Source: CAZFHZ01 sp964519015
Lineage (GTDB): Bacteria; Blakebacterota; Blakebacteria; Blakebacterales; CAYUVJ01
Length of the DNA stretch: 24,121 bases
Assembly: GCA_964519015.1 (NCBI GenBank)
Contig: CAZFHZ010000045.1
Span: forward strand, 1 to 24,121
Reading direction: 5' to 3'
In this document: positions 1 to 8,586 of the stretch, piece by piece
Layout: every line of letters starts with the position of its first letter
How positions within the stretch are numbered: the first letter of the stretch is position 1
Position numbers and translations under genes: made by a program
Notes under the pieces: generated by a model
What the model saw: only the letters and a program-made list of their open reading frames with translations
What the model was told of the DNA's origin: nothing
Database searches by the model: none

Positions 1-2617
1 CCAGCCGGGCGTTCTTCAGGCTCCAGGCCTGGTACCGCAGCCCCAGCTCGCTGGTGATCGGGCGGATGTCGTACTGGCGGGCCCCCTCGAGACGGGGCCG
101 GTCGTTGACGCTCACCTGCACGATCCGGTCCGCTTTGCCGACCAGGAAACGGTAGGGATTGTCGGCGGTGGTGACCTCCTCACCGTCGATGGCGACCAGG
201 TAGTCCCCTTCCTTCACGCCGATCCCCGGCTCGGTCAGCGGTGAACGGAACCCCTCCTGCCAGTTCTCCCCCGGGAAGATGGTGCTGATCCGGTAGTAGC
301 GTCCGTCGGCGGTGAACTCGCAGCCGAGCAGGGCCACCGGAACGCGGGTCACCGAGGGGAGCTCGGGGGAACTGTTCACATAGGCGTGCCCCACGTTCAT
401 CTCGGCCACCAGCTCGGCGATCAGGTAGTCGAGGTCGGCCCGGTGGGCCAGGTAGGGAAGAAGCGCGGCGTAGCGCTTGTAGGTGGCGTCCCAGTCCACC
501 CCGTGCAGACCCGGATCGTAGAACCAGTCCCGCATGATCAGCCAGGCGTCGTGGAAGATCTGGTTCCACTCCACCCGGGGGTCGATCCTCAGCTCCATCC
601 CCGAGAGGTCGAGCCGGCCCGCGTCGTTCTTCTGGCCGGGACGGAGCGGGACGATCCCATAGTCCTGCCCCCGGCGGTAGAGGACCGACTTGGCGTCCGC
701 GGTGACCGTGTAGCCGTTGATCCCTTCCAGGATCGTAGTCGCCTCGCGACTCTCCAGGTCGAACTTCTGGAGCCGTCCACCGCTGAAGAAGAGCACTCCA
801 TCCTGGAGCCCCACCAGCCCGCCGAAGTTGCCGGGCCGGAGTCCGGGGAGGGCGACCACCCGGTCCCCCAGACCGGCCAGGTCGATCCGGAGGGCCTCCG
901 GCGCCGCCTGCGGGGAGGTGGCCGGGGTCTGCGGAGCTCCCCCGGCGGCCGGTTTCACGCCCGGTTCTTCGTCGCTGCGTGGTGGGAAGGGGTGGGGGAG
1001 GTCGGCCCGCAGGGTGGCAATGTAGATCCGGGAGTCGAAACCGCGATCCCCATAGTTGAAGTCGCGGGCGGAGATGAAGTAGAGGTACTTCCCGTCGCGG
1101 TCGAAGACCGGGTTGGCCTCGTTGGTCGCATCCTCGGTCACCTGGGTCGATTTCCCGGTAGCGAACGAATAGAGCCAGACCGAATCCATGGTGTTGGCGC
1201 TGGTCTTGACATAGGCGATCCAGCCCGAGTCCGGTGACCAGGCGAAGTCCTGCAGGGCCCCCGTGGTGGACACGTCGATCTCGGTGATGCGGCGCCGTTC
1301 CACGTCGACCGCCCGCAGCCGGTTCCGGTTGTCGGAGAAGGCGAGCCACTTCGAGTCGGGGGACCAGTTCATCCCGTAGATCCAGGCCTCCCCTCCCCGG
1401 GTGAGCGGGATGCTCTCCCCGTTGCCGTCGGCCGACCGGACATAGAGTTCGTAGGAGCCGGAGACGTCCGAGAGGAAGGCAATCCGGGAGCCGTCGGGGG
1501 ACCACTCCACGTCCCTCTCCCGGGCGGTCGGGGTACGGCTCAGGTTACGGATGTTCCCCTGCTCGGCCGGGACTGAGAAGATCTCCCCGCGAGCGGCGAA
1601 GGCGACCCGCTTGGCGCTCGGGGAGATCGAGTGCCCGTCAATGCTGCCCGATACGTTCTTCACATACGGATTGGTGTAGGGGCGGTCACCGGTCACGGTG
1701 ATGGGGATCTTGCGCGAGCGCCCGGTGGCCGGATCGAGGTGGTAGATCCAGCCTCCGTTCTCGTAGACGATGCCCCCCTGCCCTCGGCTGGGCCAGAGCA
1801 CGTCGAACTCATCATACCGGGTGACCTGGCTGGTCTGCTTGGTCTTCGTGTCGTAGACCCAGAGGTTCAACTTGCGCTGTGCTCCCCGGTCGGAGGTAAA
1901 GTAAACCCTGTCCCCGATCCAGAGTGGGAAATTGTCGGTGCCGGTGAAGTCGGTGACCCGTTCACTCCGGTGGGCGGCCAGATCGTAGAGCCAGACGTCC
2001 TGCTGGCGTCCCCCCTCGTAGCGCTTCCAGTGCCGCCACTCCCGCGACTTGATGTTGTAAGCCAGCTTGGTGCCGCCGGCATCGAAGGTCGCCCCAGTGG
2101 CCCCCTCCGGGATCTCCAGGGGGGTCTCCAGCCCGCCGTTGAAGGGATCCACCAGGAAGTAGCGGCCCACCCGCTCCCCCCAGGGGGTGCGGGCGGCCCG
2201 GACGAGGATCTTCTTCCCGTCGGGGGTCCAGTCGAGCACCAGGTGGTCGTAGCCGCCGCGCGGGGGCATCGCCCCGGCGTCGGGGTACCAGGTGAGCTGC
2301 CGGGGCTCCCCCCCGGTGGCGGGGATCAGGTAGACCTGCCGGGTGCCGGCGTACTCCCCCGAGAAGGCGATCCACTTCCCGTCCGGGCTGAAACGGGCGA
2401 AGATCTCCAGCCCCTCGTGGGAGGTCAGACGGGTCGCCGTCCCCCCGGCCAGGGGAGCGGTGTAGAGGTCGCCGGCGTAGGTGAAGACCACCCGGTCGCC
2501 ATTGATGTGGGGGAAGCGGAGCAGGCGTGTCTCCTCCTGGGCGGCCGTCCGGACGGTCAGGACGGGGAGCAGGACCAGGAGCAGGGCCAGGATTCGTACG
2601 CGGTGGCTGCGGCGCAT
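1..2617 (-). CDS. Tricorn-protease homologue (S41 family), 3' end outside window
   Basis: The 872 codons visible run off the left edge. The start is ATG at 2617, with AGGAGG 9 nt upstream. Residues 1-27 form a signal peptide (basic MRRSHR, hydrophobic core, TAAQ), so the protein is exported. Residues about 30-640 carry WD40/PD40-type strands with repeated SPDGK/SPDSKW motifs (FSPDGKWIAFSG, WSPDGSRIAFLS), matching the two propellers of Tricorn. A proline-rich linker lies near residues 520-545. A helical core segment follows, with MNVGHAYV at about residues 740-747; His744 matches the Tricorn catalytic His746. A PDZ domain follows (about 755-850, with GVKEGDYLVAIDGEEV). The nucleophile-bearing C2 domain lies outside the window. 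In known family members the protein degrades peptides; the bacterial exported forms are poorly characterised. Oddity: the residue before the catalytic His is Gly, where Thermoplasma Tricorn has Ser745. Family assignment is firm, activity is not. Confidence 0.9.
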   Translation of the reverse strand, partial: MRRSHRVRILALLLVLLPVLTVRTAAQEETRLLRFPHINGDRVVFTYAGDLYTAPLAGGTATRLTSHEGLEIFARFSPDGKWIAFSGEYAGTRQVYLIPATGGEPRQLTWYPDAGAMPPRGGYDHLVLDWTPDGKKILVRAARTPWGERVGRYFLVDPFNGGLETPLEIPEGATGATFDAGGTKLAYNIKSREWRHWKRYEGGRQQDVWLYDLAAHRSERVTDFTGTDNFPLWIGDRVYFTSDRGAQRKLNLWVYDTKTKQTSQVTRYDEFDVLWPSRGQGGIVYENGGWIYHLDPATGRSRKIPITVTGDRPYTNPYVKNVSGSIDGHSISPSAKRVAFAARGEIFSVPAEQGNIRNLSRTPTARERDVEWSPDGSRIAFLSDVSGSYELYVRSADGNGESIPLTRGGEAWIYGMNWSPDSKWLAFSDNRNRLRAVDVERRRITEIDVSTTGALQDFAWSPDSGWIAYVKTSANTMDSVWLYSFATGKSTQVTEDATNEANPVFDRDGKYLYFISARDFNYGDRGFDSRIYIATLRADLPHPFPPRSDEEPGVKPAAGGAPQTPATSPQAAPEALRIDLAGLGDRVVALPGLRPGNFGGLVGLQDGVLFFSGGRLQKFDLESREATTILEGINGYTVTADAKSVLYRRGQDYGIVPLRPGQKNDAGRLDLSGMELRIDPRVEWNQIFHDAWLIMRDWFYDPGLHGVDWDATYKRYAALLPYLAHRADLDYLIAELVAEMNVGHAYVNSSPELPSVTRVPVALLGCEFTADGRYYRISTIFPGENWQEGFRSPLTEPGIGVKEGDYLVAIDGEEVTTADNPYRFLVGKADRIVQVSVNDRPRLEGARQYDIRPITSELGLRYQAWSLKNARL

Positions 2618-2855
2618 TGTTCGGGACCTCCTGCGGGAGGGGAGGATACAGGCGCTCGGTGATGGGAATCTGTCTACTCTATGACGGATACGCAAACACC
2701 ACCTGGAAAGATGCGGCGGCTCGGGGGCAAACGGACAGACTACGACCAGCCGCTCCGGGCGCACCTGAAACCGGCCGCGCCGAGCGTTCCGGGGAACGGC
2801 GGAGTGAAGGAGGAAGCGGGATCGAAGCCCCGGCCGGTGTCCGCCCGGAGCTTCA

Positions 2856-2880
2856 CCGGCCCGTCACGACGACGGGCCGG
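2856..2880 (-). terminator. GC hairpin, possible terminator of the small membrane-protein gene
   Basis: A perfect 10-bp stem (CCGGCCCGTC pairing with GACGGGCCGG) encloses a 5-nt loop. It starts 6 nt after the stop codon of the gene at 2887-3084. No T-tract follows on the minus strand, so it may be a GC-type terminator or an mRNA-stabilising hairpin. The rest of 2618-2886 shows no ORF and no clear promoter, apart from the RBS of the Tricorn-like gene. Confidence 0.45.
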
Positions 2881-2886
2881 GCACGG

Positions 2887-3084
2887 CTATGGCTGTTCCT
2901 TCTTACCCATCTGCATGAAGGCGATGGACATCAGGTAGAGCGCGATCGCTCCCTGGAGCGCTCCATCGGAAGTGATCCCGAAGAGGAGCCCGTTCGGGAT
3001 GATGGGCAACACCATCAGGAGGGAATAGAAGAGGGCGATGACTCCAAGCCAGGCGGCGATTCGTCCGATCTGAACGGGCTGCAT
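2887..3084 (-). CDS. Small two-helix membrane protein of unknown function
   Basis: This is a 65-residue protein with two hydrophobic segments, at about residues 8-30 (IAAWLGVIALFYSLLMVLPI) and 40-58 (ALQGAIALYLMSIAFMQMG). A Gly-rich turn separates them and the tail is basic (GKKEQP). ATG at 3084 is preferred over the in-frame TTG one codon upstream, because GGGAGG lies 6 nt before the ATG and only 3 nt before the TTG. The stop is TAG. I do not recognise a family. The gene is divergent from acnA and is followed by a perfect GC hairpin, which supports a real transcription unit. It could be a lineage-specific inner-membrane protein. Confidence 0.65.
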   Translation of the reverse strand: MQPVQIGRIAAWLGVIALFYSLLMVLPIIPNGLLFGITSDGALQGAIALYLMSIAFMQMGKKEQP

Positions 3085-3234
3085 CAAGGACCTCCCTGGG
3101 ATTCTGATCCGTGCATCTTACTCTCGCATGGGCCGAGGTTGGCTGGTATGGTACAGCCTCGGGACGACAACGTCTATCCCTCGGATACGGCCCGGTGGCC
3201 GGACAGCGACCCCCATCCAAACGGACCAACGACC
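3085..3234. promoter_or_regulatory. Divergent promoter region between small membrane gene and acnA
   Basis: On the plus strand an extended -10-like TGGTATGGT lies at 3144-3152, with only a poor -35 match near 3124, about 80 nt before acnA. On the minus strand TAAGAT at 3120-3115 is a fair -10 about 30 nt before the small membrane gene. No Shine-Dalgarno is visible before acnA. These are pattern matches only, and a sigma-54 site was considered and not supported. Confidence 0.25.
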
Positions 3235-5955
3235 ATGAACGACATCCACGACCCCTTCGGAGCCTATCGGACCTTCCCGGTCGGCGACGGCCGGACCGGC
3301 CGGTTCTTCAGTCTCCCCCATCTCGAGAAGTCGGGCGTGGGGCCGGTCTCACGGCTACCGGTCAGCCTGCGGATCGTGCTCGAATCGGTACTGCGCAACC
3401 TGGACGGGGTGGCGGTCACCGAGGAGGACGTGCGCACCCTGGCCAACTGGCAGGCCACCGCGCCGGCCGAAGTCGAGATCCCCTTCACCGTGACCCGGGT
3501 GATCATGCAGGACTTCACCGGGGTGCCGGCCGTGGTCGACCTGGCCGCCATGCGGGCGGCCGTCCGGCGGGCCGGCAAAGATCCCTCCATCATCAACCCC
3601 CTGGTGCCGGTGGAGCTGGTCATCGACCACTCGGTCCAGGTGGACGCCTTCGCCACTCCCGACGCCCTGGCTATCAACACGGGGCTGGAGTTCGAGCGCA
3701 ATGGGGAGCGCTACCGCTTCCTGAAATGGGGTCAGCAGGCCTTCGACAACTTCACCGTGGTCCCCCCTTCCATCGGGATCGTCCACCAGGTCAACCTGGA
3801 GTACCTGGCTCGCGGCGTCTTCCGCCAGGCGGGGACGGACGAGGACCGCTACTTCTTCGACACCCTGGTGGGGACCGACTCCCACACCACCATGATCAAC
3901 GGGGTGGGGGTGGTCGGCTGGGGGGTGGGAGGTATCGAGGCCGAGGCGGCCCTGCTCGGGCAGCCGGTCACTTTCCTGACCCCCGAGGTCATCGGGGTGC
4001 ACATGACCGGCCGGCTGAAGGAGGGGGTCACGGCCACCGACCTGGTCCTGACGGTCACCGAGCTGCTCCGCAAGACCGGGGTGGTCGGCAAGTTCGTGGA
4101 GTACTTCGGGGAGGGGGTCGAGCGGCTCAGCCTGCCCGACCGGGCCACCCTGGCCAACATGGCCCCCGAGTACGGGGCCACCATGGGTTTCTTCCCGGTG
4201 GACGAACAGACTCTCGACTACTACCGGCTGACCGGACGACCCCAGGAGCAGATCGAGACCATCCGGGCCTACTTCACCGCCCAAGGGATGTTCGGCATCC
4301 CCAAGGCGGGAGAGGTGGACTACACCAAGGTGATCGAAGTCGACCTGGCCGCCATCCAGCCGAGCCTGGCCGGTCCGCGGCTCCCCCAGGACCGCAAGCC
4401 GCTGGGGCAGGTCCGCAGCACCTTCGAGCAGGAACTGACCGCTCCCGCGGACAAGGGGGGCTTCGGCAAATCGGCGGCCGACCTGGAGGCCGCCCGGACA
4501 CAGCTTGGGCAGCCCGGCGACGGGCTGCAGCACGGCGATGTGGTCATCGCGGCCATCACCTCCTGCACGAACACCTCCAACCCCTTCGTGATGGTGGGAG
4601 CGGGACTGGTGGCTAAGAAGGCGGTGGAACTCGGACTGGAGCGGCCGCCGCATGTGAAGACGAGTCTGGCCCCGGGGAGCCGGGTGGTCACCGATTACCT
4701 GACCCGGACCGGCCTGCTCCCCTACCTGGAGCGGATCGGCTTCCACGTGGTCGGCTACGGCTGCACCACCTGTATCGGCAACAGTGGGCCCCTCCCCGAG
4801 GCGATCCAGCAGGCCATCACGGCCGGCGACCTGGTCTGCGCGTCGGTCCTGAGCGGAAACCGCAACTTCGAGGCCCGCGTCCATCCCCAGGTCAAGGCGG
4901 CCTACCTGGCCTCACCCCCTCTGGTGGTGGCCTACGCCCTGGCCGGCACGGTGCTCAAGGACCTGACCACCGACCCGGTCGGCACCGGCTCAGGGGGCCG
5001 GAGCGTCTATCTGAAGGACCTATGGCCCACCTCCGCGGAGATCACCGCGGCCGTCGAGCAGGGGCTCGGACCCGAGGCCTTCCGGGAGCGCTACGCGGCC
5101 ATTCAGCAGGAGGCGGTCGAGTGGAACGCGCTCCCGGCCCCCGGCGGGATGCTCTACGAGTGGGACCTGGAGAGCACCTACATCCAGGAACCCCCCTACT
5201 TCATGGGGGCTTTCGACCCGCACTGGCCGCCGGTACTGCAGGACATCGAGGGCGCCCGGGCGCTGGCCGTGCTGGGGGACAACGTGACCACCGATCACAT
5301 CTCCCCGGCCGGGGCCTTCTCGGCCAAGACGCCGGCCGGCCGGTGGCTGACCGAACAGGGAGTGGCGGCCAAGGACTTCAACTCCTACGGCTCCCGCCGG
5401 GGGAACCACCAGGTCATGATCCGCGGCACCTTCGCCAACAACCGGGTCAAGAACCGGATGGTGCCCGGGGTGGAAGGGGGCTTCACCCTCCTCCTTCCGG
5501 AAGGGGAGCAGACCACTATCTACGAGGCGAGCGTCGCCTATGCCGAACGGGGGGTGCCGCTGATCGTGCTGGCCGGCGCCAACTACGGTACCGGCTCCAG
5601 CCGCGACTGGGCGGCCAAGGGGACCAAACTGCTGGGCGTGCGGGCGGTGGTGGCCAACTCCTTCGAGCGCATCCACCGCTCCAACCTGATCGGGATGGGG
5701 GTGCTTCCCCTCCAGTTCCACCCGGGGGAGGATGCCGCCTCGCTCGGTCTGGATGGGCGCGAGACCTTCCACCTGCGCGAGCTGGAGAAGGCCCTCCGGC
5801 CGGGGGCCGAGACCCGGCTGGAGTGGGAGAAGCCGGACGGCACCACCGGTTCGGTCCAGCTGAAGGTGCGTCTGGACACACCCATGGAGGTCACCTACTT
5901 CCGTCACGGCGGGATCCTCGACTACATGCTGCGCCGTCTCATCGAGCGGGCGTGA
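3235..5955 (+). CDS. acnA: Aconitate hydratase, AcnA/IRP1 type
   Basis: This 906-residue monomeric aconitase interconverts citrate and isocitrate via cis-aconitate in the TCA cycle, in the cytoplasm. The [4Fe-4S] ligands are visible as Cys444 (SCTNTSNP) and Cys510/Cys513 (YGCTTCIGNSG). The substrate-binding and catalytic loop is GTGSSRDWAAKG around residues 785-795. GDNVTTDHISPAG and SYGSRRGNHQVM in the swivelling domain 4 are also typical. ATG at 3235 gives the usual N-terminus (short lead, then FFSLPHLEK and RLPVSLRIVLESVLRN) and the usual family length. The reading frame is open far upstream to 2527, but that part has no aconitase character. There is no clear RBS, so translation may be weak or leaderless. 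It is followed after 55 bp by ispG, another [4Fe-4S] enzyme, on the same strand. Confidence 0.97.
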   Translation: MNDIHDPFGAYRTFPVGDGRTGRFFSLPHLEKSGVGPVSRLPVSLRIVLESVLRNLDGVAVTEEDVRTLANWQATAPAEVEIPFTVTRVIMQDFTGVPAVVDLAAMRAAVRRAGKDPSIINPLVPVELVIDHSVQVDAFATPDALAINTGLEFERNGERYRFLKWGQQAFDNFTVVPPSIGIVHQVNLEYLARGVFRQAGTDEDRYFFDTLVGTDSHTTMINGVGVVGWGVGGIEAEAALLGQPVTFLTPEVIGVHMTGRLKEGVTATDLVLTVTELLRKTGVVGKFVEYFGEGVERLSLPDRATLANMAPEYGATMGFFPVDEQTLDYYRLTGRPQEQIETIRAYFTAQGMFGIPKAGEVDYTKVIEVDLAAIQPSLAGPRLPQDRKPLGQVRSTFEQELTAPADKGGFGKSAADLEAARTQLGQPGDGLQHGDVVIAAITSCTNTSNPFVMVGAGLVAKKAVELGLERPPHVKTSLAPGSRVVTDYLTRTGLLPYLERIGFHVVGYGCTTCIGNSGPLPEAIQQAITAGDLVCASVLSGNRNFEARVHPQVKAAYLASPPLVVAYALAGTVLKDLTTDPVGTGSGGRSVYLKDLWPTSAEITAAVEQGLGPEAFRERYAAIQQEAVEWNALPAPGGMLYEWDLESTYIQEPPYFMGAFDPHWPPVLQDIEGARALAVLGDNVTTDHISPAGAFSAKTPAGRWLTEQGVAAKDFNSYGSRRGNHQVMIRGTFANNRVKNRMVPGVEGGFTLLLPEGEQTTIYEASVAYAERGVPLIVLAGANYGTGSSRDWAAKGTKLLGVRAVVANSFERIHRSNLIGMGVLPLQFHPGEDAASLGLDGRETFHLRELEKALRPGAETRLEWEKPDGTTGSVQLKVRLDTPMEVTYFRHGGILDYMLRRLIERA

Positions 5956-5971
5956 GCGGAGGATCGGGTTG

Positions 5972-5990
5972 CCGGCCGACCACCGGCCGG
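5972..5990 (+). other. Intercistronic hairpin between acnA and ispG
   Basis: A 7-bp perfect stem (CCGGCCG pairing with CGGCCGG) with a 5-nt loop lies in the 55-bp spacer, ending just before the GGGAGG ribosome-binding site of ispG. It could adjust acnA/ispG stoichiometry by partial termination or mRNA processing. No T-tract follows, so a full terminator is unlikely. Confidence 0.35.
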
Positions 5991-6010
5991 TCGAGGGAGG
6001 ATGCGTCGGC

Positions 6011-7234
6011 GTGAACACAGGAGTGGCGAGAAGGCGGAGCGTTCCGGTGGCGGTGGGGGGCGTCGTGGTGGGGGGGGACGCCCCCATCGTCGTCCAGTCG
6101 ATGACCAATACGGACACAGCCGACATCCCGGCCACCGTCGAGCAGGTCTGCGCGCTGGCCGGGGCGGGGAGCGAACTGGTCCGCGTCACGGTCAACACCC
6201 GGGAGGCGGCCGCTGCAGTGCCCGCCATCGTGGCCGGGGTGCGAGCCCGCGGATTCACCACGCCGATCGTGGGGGACTTCCACTACAATGGGCACATCCT
6301 GCTGGCCGACTACCCCGAGACCGCCCGCGCCCTCGACAAATACCGGATCAATCCGGGGAACGTCGGCGCGGGAACCCACCGCGACGAGAACTTCAATTCC
6401 ATCGTCGCGCAGGCCGTCCGCTGGGACAAACCGGTTCGGATCGGGGTCAACTGGGGCTCCCTCGACCAGGGCCTGCTGACCGAGCTGATGGACGCCAATG
6501 CCGCCGCCCCCGGTCCGAAGCCGGCCCGGGAGGTCACCTGGGAGGCGCTGGTGGAGAGCGCCCTGCGTTCGGCTGTGTTGGCCGAGCGGGCCGGCCTGGG
6601 ACACGACCGGATCATCCTCTCGGCCAAGGTCTCGAGCGTACCCGATTTGATCACCGTCTACCGCCGGCTGGCCGGGTGCTGCGACTGGCCGCTCCACCTG
6701 GGGCTGACCGAGGCGGGGCTCGGGGACAAGGGGGTGGTGGCCTCCACGGCCGGGATCGGGGTACTGCTCCAGGAGGGGATCGGCGACACCATCCGGGTGA
6801 GCCTGACCCCCGAGCCGGGGGGAGACCGCCGCCGCGAGGTCTACGTGGCCCAGCAGATCCTGCAGAGCCTGGGCCTGCGCTCCTTCCACCCCCAGGTGAC
6901 CGCCTGCCCGGGCTGCGGCCGCACCACCAGCACCTTCTTCCAGGAGATGGCCGCTCGGATCGAGGCCTACCTGCGCGAGCGGATGCCCCGCTGGAGAGGT
7001 GAGCATCCCGGGGTGGAGCGCCTCGAGGTGGCCGTGATGGGTTGCGTGGTGAACGGTCCGGGGGAGTCGAAACACGCGAACATCGGCATCAGCCTCCCCG
7101 GCACCTTCGAGGAACCGAAGGCCCCCGTCTACGTGGACGGCAACCTCTTCACCACCCTGAAGGGGGAGCGCATCGTGGAGGAGTTCACGACCATCCTGGA
7201 CGACTACGTGGCCACCCGCTGGCCCCGCCGCTGA
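6011..7234 (+). CDS. ispG: (E)-4-hydroxy-3-methylbut-2-enyl-diphosphate synthase IspG (GcpE)
   Basis: IspG converts 2-C-methyl-D-erythritol 2,4-cyclodiphosphate to HMBPP, the penultimate step of the MEP isoprenoid pathway, in the cytoplasm. The 407-residue protein has the N-terminal TIM barrel, with a VGGVVVGGDAPIVVQSMTNT strand-and-loop near residues 13-35 and HYNGHILL and NPGNVG further on. The C-terminal Fe-S domain has Cys299 and Cys302 (ACPGCGRTT), Cys345 and Glu352 (MGCVVNGPGE), the complete CCCE ligand set of the [4Fe-4S] cluster. GTG at 6011 is chosen because GGGAGG lies 10 nt upstream. An in-frame TTG at 5969 would add 14 residues with no family counterpart and no RBS. The gene ends 21 bp from the convergent ATPase gene, with no hairpin between. 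It is probably cotranscribed with acnA. Confidence 0.97.
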   Translation: MNTGVARRRSVPVAVGGVVVGGDAPIVVQSMTNTDTADIPATVEQVCALAGAGSELVRVTVNTREAAAAVPAIVAGVRARGFTTPIVGDFHYNGHILLADYPETARALDKYRINPGNVGAGTHRDENFNSIVAQAVRWDKPVRIGVNWGSLDQGLLTELMDANAAAPGPKPAREVTWEALVESALRSAVLAERAGLGHDRIILSAKVSSVPDLITVYRRLAGCCDWPLHLGLTEAGLGDKGVVASTAGIGVLLQEGIGDTIRVSLTPEPGGDRRREVYVAQQILQSLGLRSFHPQVTACPGCGRTTSTFFQEMAARIEAYLRERMPRWRGEHPGVERLEVAVMGCVVNGPGESKHANIGISLPGTFEEPKAPVYVDGNLFTTLKGERIVEEFTTILDDYVATRWPRR

Positions 7235-7255
7235 CCGTCACAACTGTTCTGGATA

Positions 7256-8485
7256 TCAGGGAAGACGCGGAAGCCACATCCGGGCGGGGACGACCAGCAC
7301 GGTCTGACCGTCGTTCTTCATCCTCCTGAAGCTCTCGCCCCCATCTATCAGCTGGACCGCGGGTACGCCGAGCTGGCCCTGGAACTTCTTGAGGGCCGGG
7401 GCGACGTCCGTCTCGCCTCTTTTCGCTTCCACCAGAAGGAGGGGACGGCGCTTCTCGGTCAGCAGGAAGTCCACCTCCTCTTTCTCCTTGTTCCGTACGA
7501 AATGCAGGCCGAACGGACCGTGGCCGAAGTCGTTCAATGTGCTCACGGCGCGGAAGAGCTCCAGGGCGATCATGTTCTCGAAGCGGGCCGCTTCATTCTC
7601 GATGATCGCATAGTCGAGCAGATAGGTCTTCTTCGCCTTCTGTGTCGCCCGGGTCACCCGTCGGGTCCAGGGGCTGATAGAGAAGGTCAGGTAGAAACGC
7701 TCGAGGACCTCCAGCCAGCTTCTCACCGTGTTATACGAGACCTTGAGGTCCTCCGCGAGGCTCGTGATGGAGAGCAGACTCCCCACGCGCTCGGGCAGGA
7801 GTGCGAAGAGCGTTTCGACGTCGCCGATGGATCTGACGCCGGTCAGATCACGGATGTCTTCACGTATCAGTTGGCTGTGATAGGTAGTAGACCATCTGCG
7901 ATAGGACGTCGGCTGTGCCCGTACGTACGGTTCGGGAAAGCCGGAGAATCGGGCGAGGCGCTCCCAGATGCCCTCGGCCGATCCATCCTCATCCCGGATT
8001 ATCCCCAGGGGATCATCCCGGAATCCTTCGAGCGTCGAGCGGCGGCCGGCCAGCTCCGCCAGCGTGAAGGGCCAGAGCCGGAAGAGGGTGTAACGGCCGG
8101 CGAGCGAGTCACCGCCCCTACGATAGATATCGAGCCTGCCGCTTCCCGTGACGAGAAAGCGGAACTCGTCATGGAACCGGTCATAGGTTCCCTTAAGATA
8201 ATTCTTCCATGACCGATACTTGTGTATCTCGTCGAAGACCACGAGGGGGGGGGTCTGGTCGCGTCGCTTGACGGCCTCGAAGAAGTAGGGCTGGCGCGCC
8301 AGCCTCTTCCGGTCGCTGATGACATCCCAATTGAAGTAGACGCTGTTGGTGAATCCGTCGGCGATGGCCCGGGCCAGGGTGGTCTTGCCGACCTGCCGCG
8401 GGCCGGCCATCAGAACCATCGGTTTGGCGGCGGCAAGTTCCTCCCAGAGAATCGTATACATCGGACGCGGTATCATGCCGTCCAT
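7256..8485 (-). CDS. AAA_14/DUF4143 family ATPase
   Basis: The 409-residue protein has an N-terminal P-loop ATPase domain: Walker A GPRQVGKTT at residues 28-36, Walker B LVVFDEIH at 81-88 and a sensor-like VTGSGR around 112-117. A winged-helix-like middle region follows (ITSLAEDLKVSYNTVRSWLEVLE). The C-terminal DUF4143 domain has a PD-(D/E)xK-like signature, EVDFLL followed by LLLVEAKRG. This architecture is common in archaea and scattered in bacteria. Its function is not established, and proposals include toxin-antitoxin-like or mobile-element-associated roles. The start is ATG at 8485, with no good RBS; an in-frame ATG at 8476 is an alternative. The sequence is visibly less GC-biased than the neighbours and is flanked by an A/T-rich patch (8490-8545), suggesting acquisition. 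It is convergent with ispG. Confidence 0.9.
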   Translation of the reverse strand: MDGMIPRPMYTILWEELAAAKPMVLMAGPRQVGKTTLARAIADGFTNSVYFNWDVISDRKRLARQPYFFEAVKRRDQTPPLVVFDEIHKYRSWKNYLKGTYDRFHDEFRFLVTGSGRLDIYRRGGDSLAGRYTLFRLWPFTLAELAGRRSTLEGFRDDPLGIIRDEDGSAEGIWERLARFSGFPEPYVRAQPTSYRRWSTTYHSQLIREDIRDLTGVRSIGDVETLFALLPERVGSLLSITSLAEDLKVSYNTVRSWLEVLERFYLTFSISPWTRRVTRATQKAKKTYLLDYAIIENEAARFENMIALELFRAVSTLNDFGHGPFGLHFVRNKEKEEVDFLLTEKRRPLLLVEAKRGETDVAPALKKFQGQLGVPAVQLIDGGESFRRMKNDGQTVLVVPARMWLPRLP

Positions 8486-8586
8486 GATGCACGTTACTGA
8501 ATAATAGTCAAGTCTATTTTGCAGTTGACTGAAATCCAGACATCAGGTATTGGTGCGCGCAAGATATCCTGAAATCCGCACCACCC

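Noticed and set aside
180..1505. A 441-codon minus-strand open frame and other long antisense frames (for example 3355-4884, 509 codons)
   Set aside because: They overlap the Tricorn and aconitase genes, have low-complexity Arg/Pro/Gly-rich or shadow-like composition and no RBS. GC-rich codon bias explains them.
3139..3152. Sigma-54 promoter before acnA (TTGGC...)
   Set aside because: The -12 block (TTGC) is missing at the required spacing.
2527..3234. N-terminal extension of aconitase by 236 residues
   Set aside because: The upstream frame overlaps the divergent small membrane gene and has no similarity to aconitase. The family N-terminus begins at 3235.
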